NCBI GenBank assembly: GCA_943331855.1
Contig: CALQNE010000075.1
Location: 1 to 12,878 of the forward strand
Reading direction: 5' to 3'
Length of the DNA stretch: 12,878 nt
Source: Bordetella parapertussis
GTDB taxonomy: Bacteria > Pseudomonadota > Gammaproteobacteria > Burkholderiales > Burkholderiaceae_B
In this document: positions 1 to 6,427 of the stretch, in pieces
Layout of the letters: each line of letters begins with the position of its first letter
How positions within the stretch are numbered: the first letter of the stretch is position 1
Made by a program: the position numbers and the translations under genes
Notes under the pieces: model-generated
Database searches by the model: none
What the model was told of the DNA's origin: nothing
The model's input: the letters and a program-made list of their open reading frames with translations, nothing else

Positions 1-576
1 CTTCGCAAAGCAGGTCGGATTGGCTTAGTTTTTCAACAAGCCAATCTCATGCCGTGGTTGACTGTTGAAAAAAATATCAATTTACTCAAAGATCTGGTTG
101 TTGCGAAAGGTTTGGATGCTTCGTTAACGCCCAGTCGAGGCACACCGCAAAGTGTTGAGCAACTCATTGAAGTCGTGGGCCTCAAAGGTTTTGAAAAGAA
201 ACGCCCGCATCAATTGTCTGGCGGCATGCAACAGCGCGCGGCCTTGGCGCGAGCGCTGACGCTCGACCCCTCGATATTATTAATGGACGAACCCTTTGCC
301 GCGCTAGACGAGATCACACGCGATCGCATGGCCTTTGAGTTGATGCGTATTTGGCAACAATATCAAAAGACTGTCATCTTCGTCACGCACTCACTCGCCG
401 AAGCGGTTTTTTTGTCAGACCAAGTCGTGCTGATGTCGGCACGACCAGGACGCATTCATAAAATTTATAATATCGATCTACCCCGTCCTCGCAACGAAGA
501 CACTCGCTTGTCAGACGAATTTATTCGCTTGGTGAGCGAGATTAATCGCGAACTTTATAAGGTGATGCTACTTTGA
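1..576 (+). CDS. ABC transporter ATP-binding protein, NitT/TauT (SsuB/TauB-like) family, 5'-partial
   Basis: Cytoplasmic ATPase subunit of an importer, probably for a small organic anion, amine or sulfonate-like compound. The reading frame is open from base 1, so the start and Walker A lie upstream of the window. Counting residues from base 1, the visible parts are the Q-loop (VFQQANLMPW, Q12), the ABC signature LSGGMQQRAALARAL from residue 72 (nt 214), Walker B ILLMDEP with the catalytic Glu at nt 289-291, the D-loop AALDE and the H-loop His (VTHS, nt 388-390). The LMPWLTVEKNI stretch after the Q-loop is typical of the nitrate/sulfonate/taurine subfamily. The stop overlaps the next gene by 4 nt, so the two are probably translationally coupled. 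Permease and binding-protein genes would be expected just upstream. The family call is firm; the substrate is unknown. Confidence 0.93.
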   Translation, partial: LRKAGRIGLVFQQANLMPWLTVEKNINLLKDLVVAKGLDASLTPSRGTPQSVEQLIEVVGLKGFEKKRPHQLSGGMQQRAALARALTLDPSILLMDEPFAALDEITRDRMAFELMRIWQQYQKTVIFVTHSLAEAVFLSDQVVLMSARPGRIHKIYNIDLPRPRNEDTRLSDEFIRLVSEINRELYKVMLL

Positions 577-1706
577 GTAGACGAGACAAAATGCCCTGCC
601 TCACGGTGGGAGACAACGCCTTTGAACGTGGCCTGGTGCACGGCAAAACCTTCGCTGCGGATGTCGCAGCAAATCTTGAAACGTATTTGCGCCGCTTTGA
701 AGCCTCGGGCTTAGCACGCGCCGAAGCGCTTGAAGAAGCGATGCGTTGGCAAACCGCCATGCAAAACCAGAATGCCGATTACACCGAAGAAATGCTTGGC
801 CTGGCTAAAGGTGCCGAGCAAAGTGTGGCGGCCATCGCTCTTCTGAATGCGCGTTATGAAATCGCCTTTATGATATTTGGTAAAGATGCCCGCAAACAAG
901 AGCAATCTTTACAGCAAGCCACCAGCGAAACCGACGGCTGTACGACTTTTGGTTTATTGTCAGACGTCACAGCTGACGGACATACCTGGCTTGGGCAAAA
1001 TTGGGATTGGATTGCAGGCGTACATCAGCGCACGATCGTTTTACGCATTAAACGCTCGAATAAGCCTAGTCTGGTGTGTATGACCGAAGCCGGGATCGTC
1101 GGTGGAAAAATGGGTGTCAATGAGTGCGGAATCGGCTTAGTCGAAAACGGACTAGCCTCGCATCTAGATGGCAGTAATCCATATCAAAAACCTTTTCATA
1201 TGCGTTGCCGCGAAGTGTTAGATGCCGATCGATATGCCGACGCGCTCACCCCGATTGTCTCAACGAAACGAACTTGCTCAGGAAACTTCGTGATTGGCGC
1301 AGCACAAGGCGAGATCATTGATTTTGAAACGAGCCCGAATCACATTACCTATTTGAATCCTATCAACGGTATCGTGACGCACTCGAATCACTTTGTAGGA
1401 AGTGGTCACGGCGAATCGCAAATGGAAAAAGTGAGCCCCGGTACGCTATTTAGGGCTTCGCGTATGCGTCGACTGTTAGAACGCGATGGCAAAAAAATTG
1501 ATGTCGCTACGATGACGGCGGCGATGAGCGATCATTTCAGTGTGCCCCACTCGCTCTGTCGACACCCAGATCCACGTCAGCCTGAAGCCAAACAAACCAT
1601 GACAACGGGTGCCGTGCTGATCGATCTAGAAAGTCGTGTCATGCACGTGGCTGATGGCCCACCCTGCGAATACCCCTTTGTTGCTTATTCTGTTTTTGAG
1701 AGCTGA
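573..1706 (+). CDS. C45-family autoproteolytic acyltransferase/hydrolase (AAT-like Ntn hydrolase)
   Basis: A 377-residue protein resembling isopenicillin-N/acyl-CoA:6-APA acyltransferase (peptidase family C45). The key motif DGCTTFG places the candidate nucleophile at Cys123 (codon 939-941). In this family the precursor cleaves itself between Gly and Cys, which here would give a chain of about 122 residues and one of about 255. The NWDW motif after the nucleophile and the overall length (about 350-380) also fit. No signal peptide is evident, so it should be cytoplasmic. I use the TTG at 573 because AAGGTG lies about 8 nt upstream and the TTGA overlap with the ATPase stop suggests coupling. 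ATG 591 (MPCLTV) is an alternative. The coupling to an importer suggests that it acts on an imported N-acyl or amide compound (inference). Bacterial homologues are mostly uncharacterised. Confidence 0.85.
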   Translation: MSRRDKMPCLTVGDNAFERGLVHGKTFAADVAANLETYLRRFEASGLARAEALEEAMRWQTAMQNQNADYTEEMLGLAKGAEQSVAAIALLNARYEIAFMIFGKDARKQEQSLQQATSETDGCTTFGLLSDVTADGHTWLGQNWDWIAGVHQRTIVLRIKRSNKPSLVCMTEAGIVGGKMGVNECGIGLVENGLASHLDGSNPYQKPFHMRCREVLDADRYADALTPIVSTKRTCSGNFVIGAAQGEIIDFETSPNHITYLNPINGIVTHSNHFVGSGHGESQMEKVSPGTLFRASRMRRLLERDGKKIDVATMTAAMSDHFSVPHSLCRHPDPRQPEAKQTMTTGAVLIDLESRVMHVADGPPCEYPFVAYSVFES

Positions 1707-1714
1707 CCCACGCG

Positions 1715-2860
1715 ATGTCTACTAAAACCATTCAAATCATTATCGAAGGCGCAACGGGCCGCTTAGGCAACATGCAGCATTTGCGTTCGTTACTCAATAT
1801 CCGCAAAGAAGGCGGGCTGTTACTCAAAAATGGCGACAAGCTCATCCCAGAACCTGTTCTACTTGGCCGTAATGCCGATAAACTCAAGGCCTTGGCTGAG
1901 CCGCACGGCATCACTTGGTCGATTGATCGTGCTGCCTGCTTAGCAGATAAAAAAAACGAAATCTATTTTGATGCTAGTGTGACAGCAGGTCGCTTTGAAC
2001 GTGCGCAAACTGCCATGCAGGCTGGCAAACATATTTATCTAGAAAAGCCGATCGCAGAATCGCTTGACGAAGCCCTTGAACTTGCGCGGATGGCTGAACG
2101 ATTAAAGCTCAAGAATGGCACGGTGCAAGACAAACTGTTTTTACCCAGCTTGCACAAGCTGCGTAAGGTCAAAGAAGCGGGCTTCTTTGGTGACATCATC
2201 CAGGCCAAAATCGATTTTGGCTGGTGGGTCTTTGATGGCGAAATCCATCCCGCGCAGCGCTCAAGCTGGAACTATCGCAAGCGCGATGGCGGTGGTTTGG
2301 TGTTGGATATGTTTCCGCATTGGCGTTACATCGTTGATACCCTTTTAGGCGAAGTAACATCGGTCTCTTGTCGCACAAAAACAGCCATTGCCAAGCGCCG
2401 AGATGAACAAGGCAAACCGTATGACGTGGATGTTGAAGACGTTGTGCTTGCCACACTTGAACTCGCCAATGGCGCCCTCGTTGAGATCAATGCCTCGTGG
2501 GCTGCACGTATTAAGCGCGACGACATTTTGACCTTGCAAGTCGATGGCACACAGGGCTCAGCCTCTTGTGGTTTATATCGCTGTTTTATTCAACCCATGG
2601 CTGCCACGCCAAAGCCCGTTTGGAGCATTGACGTGCCCACAAGCGAAAACTTTGACGCGCAGTGGCTTGAAGTACCTGATGTCGCGCCCTACCCAAACTC
2701 GTACCGTGCCGGCTGGGAATCCTTTTTAAAGCATGTGATTGACGATACGCCCTTTGCCTCACCGTTAAAGGCTGGCGCAAAAGGGATACAGTTGGTTGAC
2801 GCCTGCTATCGAAGCAACGCCGAGAGGCGTTGGATTGATTTGCCAGAACTGAGCCTATAA
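1715..2860 (+). CDS. Gfo/Idh/MocA-family NAD(P)-dependent oxidoreductase
   Basis: A 381-residue cytoplasmic dehydrogenase. The N-terminal Rossmann segment IIIEGATGRLG (residues 8-18) has a GxxGxxG spacing rather than the usual GxGxxG. The family hallmark EKP is present as YLEKPIAES, with Lys111 as the conserved catalytic/cofactor-contacting lysine. The C-terminal domain carries GGGLVLDMFPHW, with Asp198 and His202 at the family's conserved D-x3-H positions. Relatives oxidise or reduce sugars, inositols and other hydroxylated compounds; the substrate here cannot be told. It starts 8 nt after the hydrolase stop, so it is in the same operon. The Shine-Dalgarno is weak (GAGAG about 13 nt upstream), so it may depend on coupling. 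It ends 21 nt from the convergent Fe-ADH gene. Confidence 0.9.
   Translation: MSTKTIQIIIEGATGRLGNMQHLRSLLNIRKEGGLLLKNGDKLIPEPVLLGRNADKLKALAEPHGITWSIDRAACLADKKNEIYFDASVTAGRFERAQTAMQAGKHIYLEKPIAESLDEALELARMAERLKLKNGTVQDKLFLPSLHKLRKVKEAGFFGDIIQAKIDFGWWVFDGEIHPAQRSSWNYRKRDGGGLVLDMFPHWRYIVDTLLGEVTSVSCRTKTAIAKRRDEQGKPYDVDVEDVVLATLELANGALVEINASWAARIKRDDILTLQVDGTQGSASCGLYRCFIQPMAATPKPVWSIDVPTSENFDAQWLEVPDVAPYPNSYRAGWESFLKHVIDDTPFASPLKAGAKGIQLVDACYRSNAERRWIDLPELSL
2815..2832. other. Perfect 7-bp inverted repeat with GAGA tetraloop inside the oxidoreductase 3' end
   Basis: CAACGCC-GAGA-GGCGTTG forms a perfect 7-bp hairpin with a GNRA-class loop on the + strand. It lies about 26 nt before the stop of the Gfo/Idh gene and just beyond the stop of the convergent Fe-ADH gene. 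No U-tract follows on either strand, so it is not a standard intrinsic terminator. It might stabilise a 3' end or may simply be coding coincidence. Confidence 0.45.
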
Positions 2861-2881
2861 CACCCACCAAACCCGTGTCAG

Positions 2882-4045
2882 CTACCAGGCAGACTCTAAA
2901 ATTTCGAGCAACTGACTGGTATGCGTCACGGATCTTGGATTATTTTTAATGCCAAAATCATGCATGACTTTGTCAGCAATCACCTGAAAGTCTTCGCGCT
3001 TGACGCCCACATCGCGAATACGAGTCGGTAAGTTCAAGCTGCGTACCAACTGCTCGATTGCATCGGCAGCCTCCATCCCCTCGCAACCCATCGCCTGCGC
3101 AATCATTTTTTGTTTAGGCGCGTTCACGATTTTGTTGTAGCGCATCACCGCAGGTAGCAATACGCACGAGGTATAGCCGTGCCCGACCCCTGCATGCGCA
3201 CCAAACACATGGCCGATCGCATGACTCGCACCAACACGCGCGCCGAATTCAAGAATACGAATCGACATCGCCATGCCGCGTTGACAGTCGAGTCGCGCAT
3301 CTAAATCAGACGGGTTGGCCAGAACACGCGGAAGCCCTTCAGAGAGCAGTTTCAAGGCTGCTGCACCAAAGGCATCCACACAAGGATCAACGTTTAACAT
3401 CGCCATGAACTCGGCGGCGTGATCAACTGCTTTAACGCCACTGGATAAAAACAAAGACATTGGTGTATCAAGCGTGACCAAGGGATCAACAATCACTGCT
3501 CGCGGCGCAGTCATTGGATAGCCAAAAATCTCTTTGACGCCCGCCGTGGTATCTGAGCAACCTGCAAACCACGTGAATTCTGCAGCTGATAGGGTTGTGG
3601 GCACTGCGATCATTCGCAACCACTGCGCTGCGTCCGCTGGGCGCGCGCTACCGTCAGTTGCGGCAAATACAGCCGCCTCGTGCAGCTGGGCGTGCGTGGT
3701 GAGGCCTTTTTGCAAGGCGACCAGAATCACTTTAGTCGCGTCAATCACTGACCCGCCACCGATCGCCAACAACACGTCTGCGCGCGCCAAACGAGCGGCG
3801 CTCGCGCCTTCGAGTACACACGCTTGTGGAACATGCGCCGTGATATTTGTAAATTGCCCGACACAGCGGGGGCCCAGCGCCTTGACAATCGCCTGATATG
3901 AGGGCGTTGCAGCAACCGACTTGCTACCTAAAACAAAGACACGCTGGCTTTGGGTACGTTCGAGCTCTTTGACTACCGCGGTGACAGCGGGCTCGCCAAA
4001 GCTGATCCGTTCAGTGGCGTTAAAGCAATGAAATGAGGCTTGCAT
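2882..4045 (-). CDS. Iron-containing alcohol dehydrogenase family protein
   Basis: A 387-residue cytoplasmic NAD(P)-dependent dehydrogenase of the FucO/maleylacetate-reductase superfamily. The nucleotide-binding motif GGGSVIDATK is at residues 96-105. Conserved histidines are in KAVDHAAEF (His209) and GASHAIGHVFGAHAGVGHG (His275, His279, His289), matching three of the metal/active-site His positions known from FucO. The aspartate that FucO has four residues before the first His is replaced by Lys205, so the metal site may differ from a classical Fe-ADH. The start is supported by GGAGA six nt before the ATG. It is transcribed away from the tRNA and convergent with the Gfo/Idh gene. The substrate is unknown; an aldehyde/alcohol or maleylacetate-like compound is possible. 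Confidence 0.92.
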   Translation of the reverse strand: MQASFHCFNATERISFGEPAVTAVVKELERTQSQRVFVLGSKSVAATPSYQAIVKALGPRCVGQFTNITAHVPQACVLEGASAARLARADVLLAIGGGSVIDATKVILVALQKGLTTHAQLHEAAVFAATDGSARPADAAQWLRMIAVPTTLSAAEFTWFAGCSDTTAGVKEIFGYPMTAPRAVIVDPLVTLDTPMSLFLSSGVKAVDHAAEFMAMLNVDPCVDAFGAAALKLLSEGLPRVLANPSDLDARLDCQRGMAMSIRILEFGARVGASHAIGHVFGAHAGVGHGYTSCVLLPAVMRYNKIVNAPKQKMIAQAMGCEGMEAADAIEQLVRSLNLPTRIRDVGVKREDFQVIADKVMHDFGIKNNPRSVTHTSQLLEILESAW

Positions 4046-4095
4046 GGTCGGTCTCCGTGAGGCGTCTATTTGGCGCGCCGTTCTTAGGTATCCAG

Positions 4096-4104
4096 ATTAT
4101 GCCA
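4096..4104 (-). promoter_or_regulatory. Candidate extended -10 promoter for the Fe-ADH gene
   Basis: On the - strand, TGG-CATAAT gives the extended -10 TGn followed by a 5/6 match to TATAAT. It would start transcription about 45 nt before the ATG. No convincing -35 is seen. It lies back to back with the tRNA promoter. Confidence 0.4.
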
Positions 4105-4111
4105 TTGTGTC

Positions 4112-4120
4112 TGATATAAT
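4112..4120 (+). promoter_or_regulatory. Extended -10 promoter of tRNA-Thr
   Basis: TGA-TATAAT is a perfect -10 hexamer preceded by the extended TGn element, ending 10 nt before the mature tRNA. The -35 region is poor (best is TCCAGA at 4091-4096, 3/6 with an 18-nt spacer), as expected for an extended -10 promoter. Transcription should begin about 4-6 nt before the tRNA 5' end. Confidence 0.7.
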
Positions 4121-4130
4121 TTTTGACCAC

Positions 4131-4206
4131 GCCGATGTAGCTCAGTTGGTAGAGCAGCTCATTCGTAATGAGAAGGTCGACAGTTCGATTCCGTTCATCG
4201 GCACCA
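4131..4206 (+). tRNA. tRNA-Thr (anticodon CGU)
   Basis: A 76-nt cloverleaf with encoded CCA. The acceptor stem is GCCGATG/CATCGGC, the discriminator base is A, the D stem is GCTC/GAGC and the anticodon loop is TTCGTAA with CGT at 4164-4166, reading ACG (Thr). The T loop is TTCGATT. Two stem pairs are non-canonical: position 27-43 is G-A (4157/4173) and 52-62 is A-C in the T stem (4182/4192); 49-65 is G-U. A strong extended -10 lies upstream and an intrinsic terminator immediately downstream, so it is a single-gene transcript. Confidence 0.96.
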
Positions 4207-4208
4207 AA

Positions 4209-4244
4209 AACTCTTATGCAAATTGCTGCGTAAGAGTTTTTTTT
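4209..4244 (+). terminator. Rho-independent terminator of tRNA-Thr
   Basis: AACTCTTATGC (4209-4219) pairs with GCGTAAGAGTT (4228-4238) in an 11-bp stem with one G-U pair and an 8-nt loop. It is followed by a run of eight T ending at 4244. It begins 3 nt after the tRNA CCA and insulates the downstream operon. Confidence 0.92.
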
Positions 4245-4285
4245 ACCCTAAATATCCTCGAACAAACGCTGCGCACTCAAGCGCT

Positions 4286-4314
4286 TTGACGTTATCATTA
4301 CCCAAACTAAAAAT
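4286..4314 (+). promoter_or_regulatory. Candidate sigma-70 promoter of the catabolic operon
   Basis: TTGACG (4286-4291, 5/6) is followed after exactly 17 nt by AAAAAT (4309-4314, 4/6). Initiation would be near 4321, about 40 nt before the first Bug gene. A small dyad CTTGA-N6-TCAAG (4323-4338) lies at the expected start of the transcript. Apart from these and the terminator, nothing else is recognised between 4245 and 4361. Confidence 0.4.
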
Positions 4315-4361
4315 ACTAAGGACTTGATTGTTTTCAAGCTTTAGAACATCGGAGACTCGCA

Positions 4362-5357
4362 ATGCGCTTATTAGGCGGACCTTGGTTTGCATGGCACCGC
4401 GGGTGCCACTTAGCTGCTGTGTTACTGATTTTGCCCACACTGACCTGGGCTCAACCGCAACCCTATCCAAACAAGCCGATCCGTTTGGTCTTGCCTTTTG
4501 CTGCAGGCGGCGGCGCAGATAACAACGCGCGAATCATTGCTGAACCCCTCTCAGCCAGATTAGGTCAACCGATCATCATCGACTATAAGCCGGGCGCAGG
4601 TGGCACACTAGGCGCCAACATCGTGGCCAACGCCTTACCCGATGGTTACACCTTGCTTTACGCAACACCGGGCCAGCAAATGACCAACCCGCATTTGATG
4701 GACAAGATGCCCTACGATGCGCTCAAAAGCTTTGCTTCGGTATCGCAAGTCATCGAAGGCAGCAACGTATTAGTTGTCAATAAAAATTTGCCCGTGAATT
4801 CGGTCGCTGAACTCATTGCACTCGCCAAAGCCAAACCAGGCACCATCAATTTTGCAAGCTCTGGCATTGGCTCTTCAAGTCATTTGGCTGGCGAATTGTT
4901 TAAATCGATGGCTGGCATCGATATTGTGCACGTCCCGTACAAGGGCTCGGGCGCCGCAATTACAGAGGTGCTCGGTGGCTCAATACAAATGACCATTGAC
5001 ACGGTGTCGGTCTATTTGCAACAAATCAAGGCAAATAATGTCAAAGCCTTGGCGATCTCGACACTAGAGCGCAACCCCATCTTGCCCGACCTACCCCCCA
5101 TCGCTGACACTTTGCCAGGCTTTGCGGCAGCTCCGGTTAACTACATCACAGCACCTGCGGGCACCCCTCGCCCGATTATCGAACGATTAAATCGCGAAAT
5201 TAACATCGTGCTTAAACTTCCTTCTGTACATGAACAGTTTGCACAAAATGGTGCCACCGAAAAGGGCAGCACACCAGAAGACATGGACGCACTTATTCGT
5301 TCTGAGTCTGCCAAATGGAAGAAAATTATCGATCAGTCGCGTGCGACTGCAAACTGA
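4362..5357 (+). CDS. Tripartite tricarboxylate transporter substrate-binding protein (Bug family)
   Basis: A 331-residue periplasmic binding protein. A signal peptide with a hydrophobic core (AAVLLILPTLTWA) is probably cleaved after Ala30 (TWA|QPQ). The mature start YPNKPIRLVLPFAAGG is the hallmark of the Bug/TctC family. The AGGGADNNAR loop with Asp53 is in the carboxylate-binding region, and PGAGGTLGANIVA, PDGYTLLYATPG and HVPYKGSGAA are further family motifs. The start has GGAGA (4351-4355) six nt upstream. Family members bind carboxylates or amino acids and deliver them to a TctA/TctB membrane pair, or act as sensors. No TctA/B is seen here. It is the first gene of the putative operon, 155 nt after the tRNA. 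Confidence 0.95.
   Translation: MRLLGGPWFAWHRGCHLAAVLLILPTLTWAQPQPYPNKPIRLVLPFAAGGGADNNARIIAEPLSARLGQPIIIDYKPGAGGTLGANIVANALPDGYTLLYATPGQQMTNPHLMDKMPYDALKSFASVSQVIEGSNVLVVNKNLPVNSVAELIALAKAKPGTINFASSGIGSSSHLAGELFKSMAGIDIVHVPYKGSGAAITEVLGGSIQMTIDTVSVYLQQIKANNVKALAISTLERNPILPDLPPIADTLPGFAAAPVNYITAPAGTPRPIIERLNREINIVLKLPSVHEQFAQNGATEKGSTPEDMDALIRSESAKWKKIIDQSRATAN
5334..5349. other. Inverted repeat at the 3' end of the first Bug gene
   Basis: CAGTCGC-GT-GCGACTG is a perfect 7-bp arm dyad, foldable as a 6-bp stem with a CGTG loop, ending 5 nt before the stop codon. No T-run follows. It could cap or stabilise the 3' end of the binding-protein message, or be chance. Confidence 0.4.
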
Positions 5358-5406
5358 AGCAGGCATCTTACCGCCCCGTCTAGAACAACCGAAACCTAGC
5401 AATCCC

Positions 5407-6375
5407 ATGAGAATAATCTCTCGCACGTTGATCGCTGGACTATTAAGTTGGTTTATCGCGTCGGGCTCAGTGCACGGCGCGACGTACCCTGACAAACCAG
5501 TGACCATCGTCGTGCCTTACACCGCGGGCGGCGTCACAGACGTGTTCGGTCGAGCCATTGCCATGAAACTCTCGCGCAAGTGGGAGCAAACAGTCATTAT
5601 TGATAACCGCGCAGGCGGTGGCACCATCATCGGCACCCAGCACGTAAGTCGAGCAGCGCCTGATGGCTACACACTGTTATTAACGAGCTATGGGTTTACG
5701 TCGAATCCTATTCTTCGCAAAAGCCTGCCCTACGACCCAGCCTCACTCACGCCACTGTTATTGATCGGCACATCCACCAACATGTTGGTCATCAATGCCA
5801 AATTGCCCTTTAAAGATCTGGCCGATTTATTAAAAATGGCGCGTGAGAAACCTGGTGCGCTAATACTAGCTTCGTCTGGCAATGGCTCAAGCCCTCATGT
5901 CGCAGCCGAGCTGTTTGCCAAAGCCAGCGGCATCCAAATTACTCACATTCCCTACAAAGGAACGTCTCCCGCCATGAACGATTTACTGGGTGGTCAAGTG
6001 CATGGGATTTTTGACGGCACCTCTGCCCTAGGAAATGTCAGCACTGGCAAGCTACGTGCGATCGCGATTGCCTCTGCACAAAGACACCCCAGCACACCCG
6101 ATACGCCGACCTTTCGAGAGCTTGGCGTGGATATGGTGTTTGGAGGTTGGTTTGGTTTTTTTGTACCCGCCGCAATGTCGCAGCCTCTACAAGACACAAT
6201 CTTTAAAGAGATCGAGGCTTCTATTGCTGACCCAGAGGTGAACGCCATCATCGCAAAAACTGGTTTAGTGATTGAAAACAAAACTCAAGAGCAATTTAAA
6301 TTATTTTTGAAAAATGAAAGCGAACGATTAAAACAACTGACCGAATCTGGAAGCGCCAGTATCACGATTGAATAG
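5407..6375 (+). CDS. Second tripartite tricarboxylate transporter substrate-binding protein (Bug family)
   Basis: A 322-residue periplasmic binding protein, a diverged paralogue of the preceding gene. I place the start at ATG 5407 because MRIISRTLIAGLLSWFIASG is a clear signal peptide, with cleavage near VHGA|TYP. The frame is open further upstream to ATG 5230, but that would put 59 unlikely residues in front and overlap the previous gene. Family motifs are YPDKPVTIVVPYTAGG, AGGVTDVFGR (Asp45), APDGYTLLLTSYG and HIPYKGTSPA. The gap to the first Bug gene is 49 nt and no strong Shine-Dalgarno is seen. Two unlike receptors suggest two related ligands, or one receptor serving sensing and the other transport (inference). 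Confidence 0.93.
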   Translation: MRIISRTLIAGLLSWFIASGSVHGATYPDKPVTIVVPYTAGGVTDVFGRAIAMKLSRKWEQTVIIDNRAGGGTIIGTQHVSRAAPDGYTLLLTSYGFTSNPILRKSLPYDPASLTPLLLIGTSTNMLVINAKLPFKDLADLLKMAREKPGALILASSGNGSSPHVAAELFAKASGIQITHIPYKGTSPAMNDLLGGQVHGIFDGTSALGNVSTGKLRAIAIASAQRHPSTPDTPTFRELGVDMVFGGWFGFFVPAAMSQPLQDTIFKEIEASIADPEVNAIIAKTGLVIENKTQEQFKLFLKNESERLKQLTESGSASITIE

Positions 6376-6417
6376 CACCAAATGCCGCATCACGATCAAT
6401 TTCGAATCACAAGAACC

Positions 6418-6421
6418 GGAG
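6418..6421 (+). promoter_or_regulatory. Shine-Dalgarno deciding the crotonase start
   Basis: GGAG sits 6 nt before ATG 6428. The longer in-frame option, TTG 6368, overlaps the previous gene and would add 20 residues unlike the family N-terminus. Confidence 0.75.
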
Positions 6422-6427
6422 CACACC

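Noticed and set aside
320..327. GCGATCGC as a cyanobacterial HIP1 element
   Set aside because: Only about two full octamers are seen and the gene content is betaproteobacterial; the signal is in the 6-mer CGATCG.
4131..4206. tRNA-Thr 3' end as an integrative-element attachment site
   Set aside because: No second copy of the tRNA 3' end and no integrase gene are visible in the window.
4044..4289. + strand 81-residue open frame across the tRNA
   Set aside because: It reads straight through tRNA-Thr and its terminator; the ADVAQLVEQLIRN string is the usual false translation of a tRNA.
4323..4338. CTTGA-N6-TCAAG dyad as an operator
   Set aside because: Arms of 5 bp are expected by chance; noted only beside the candidate promoter.
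5230..5406. N-terminal extension of the second Bug protein from ATG 5230
   Set aside because: It overlaps the first Bug gene and would bury the signal peptide that begins at ATG 5407.
6368..6427. TTG start for the crotonase giving 277 residues
   Set aside because: It overlaps the previous gene and adds 20 non-homologous residues; ATG 6428 has GGAG at good spacing and gives the usual family length.
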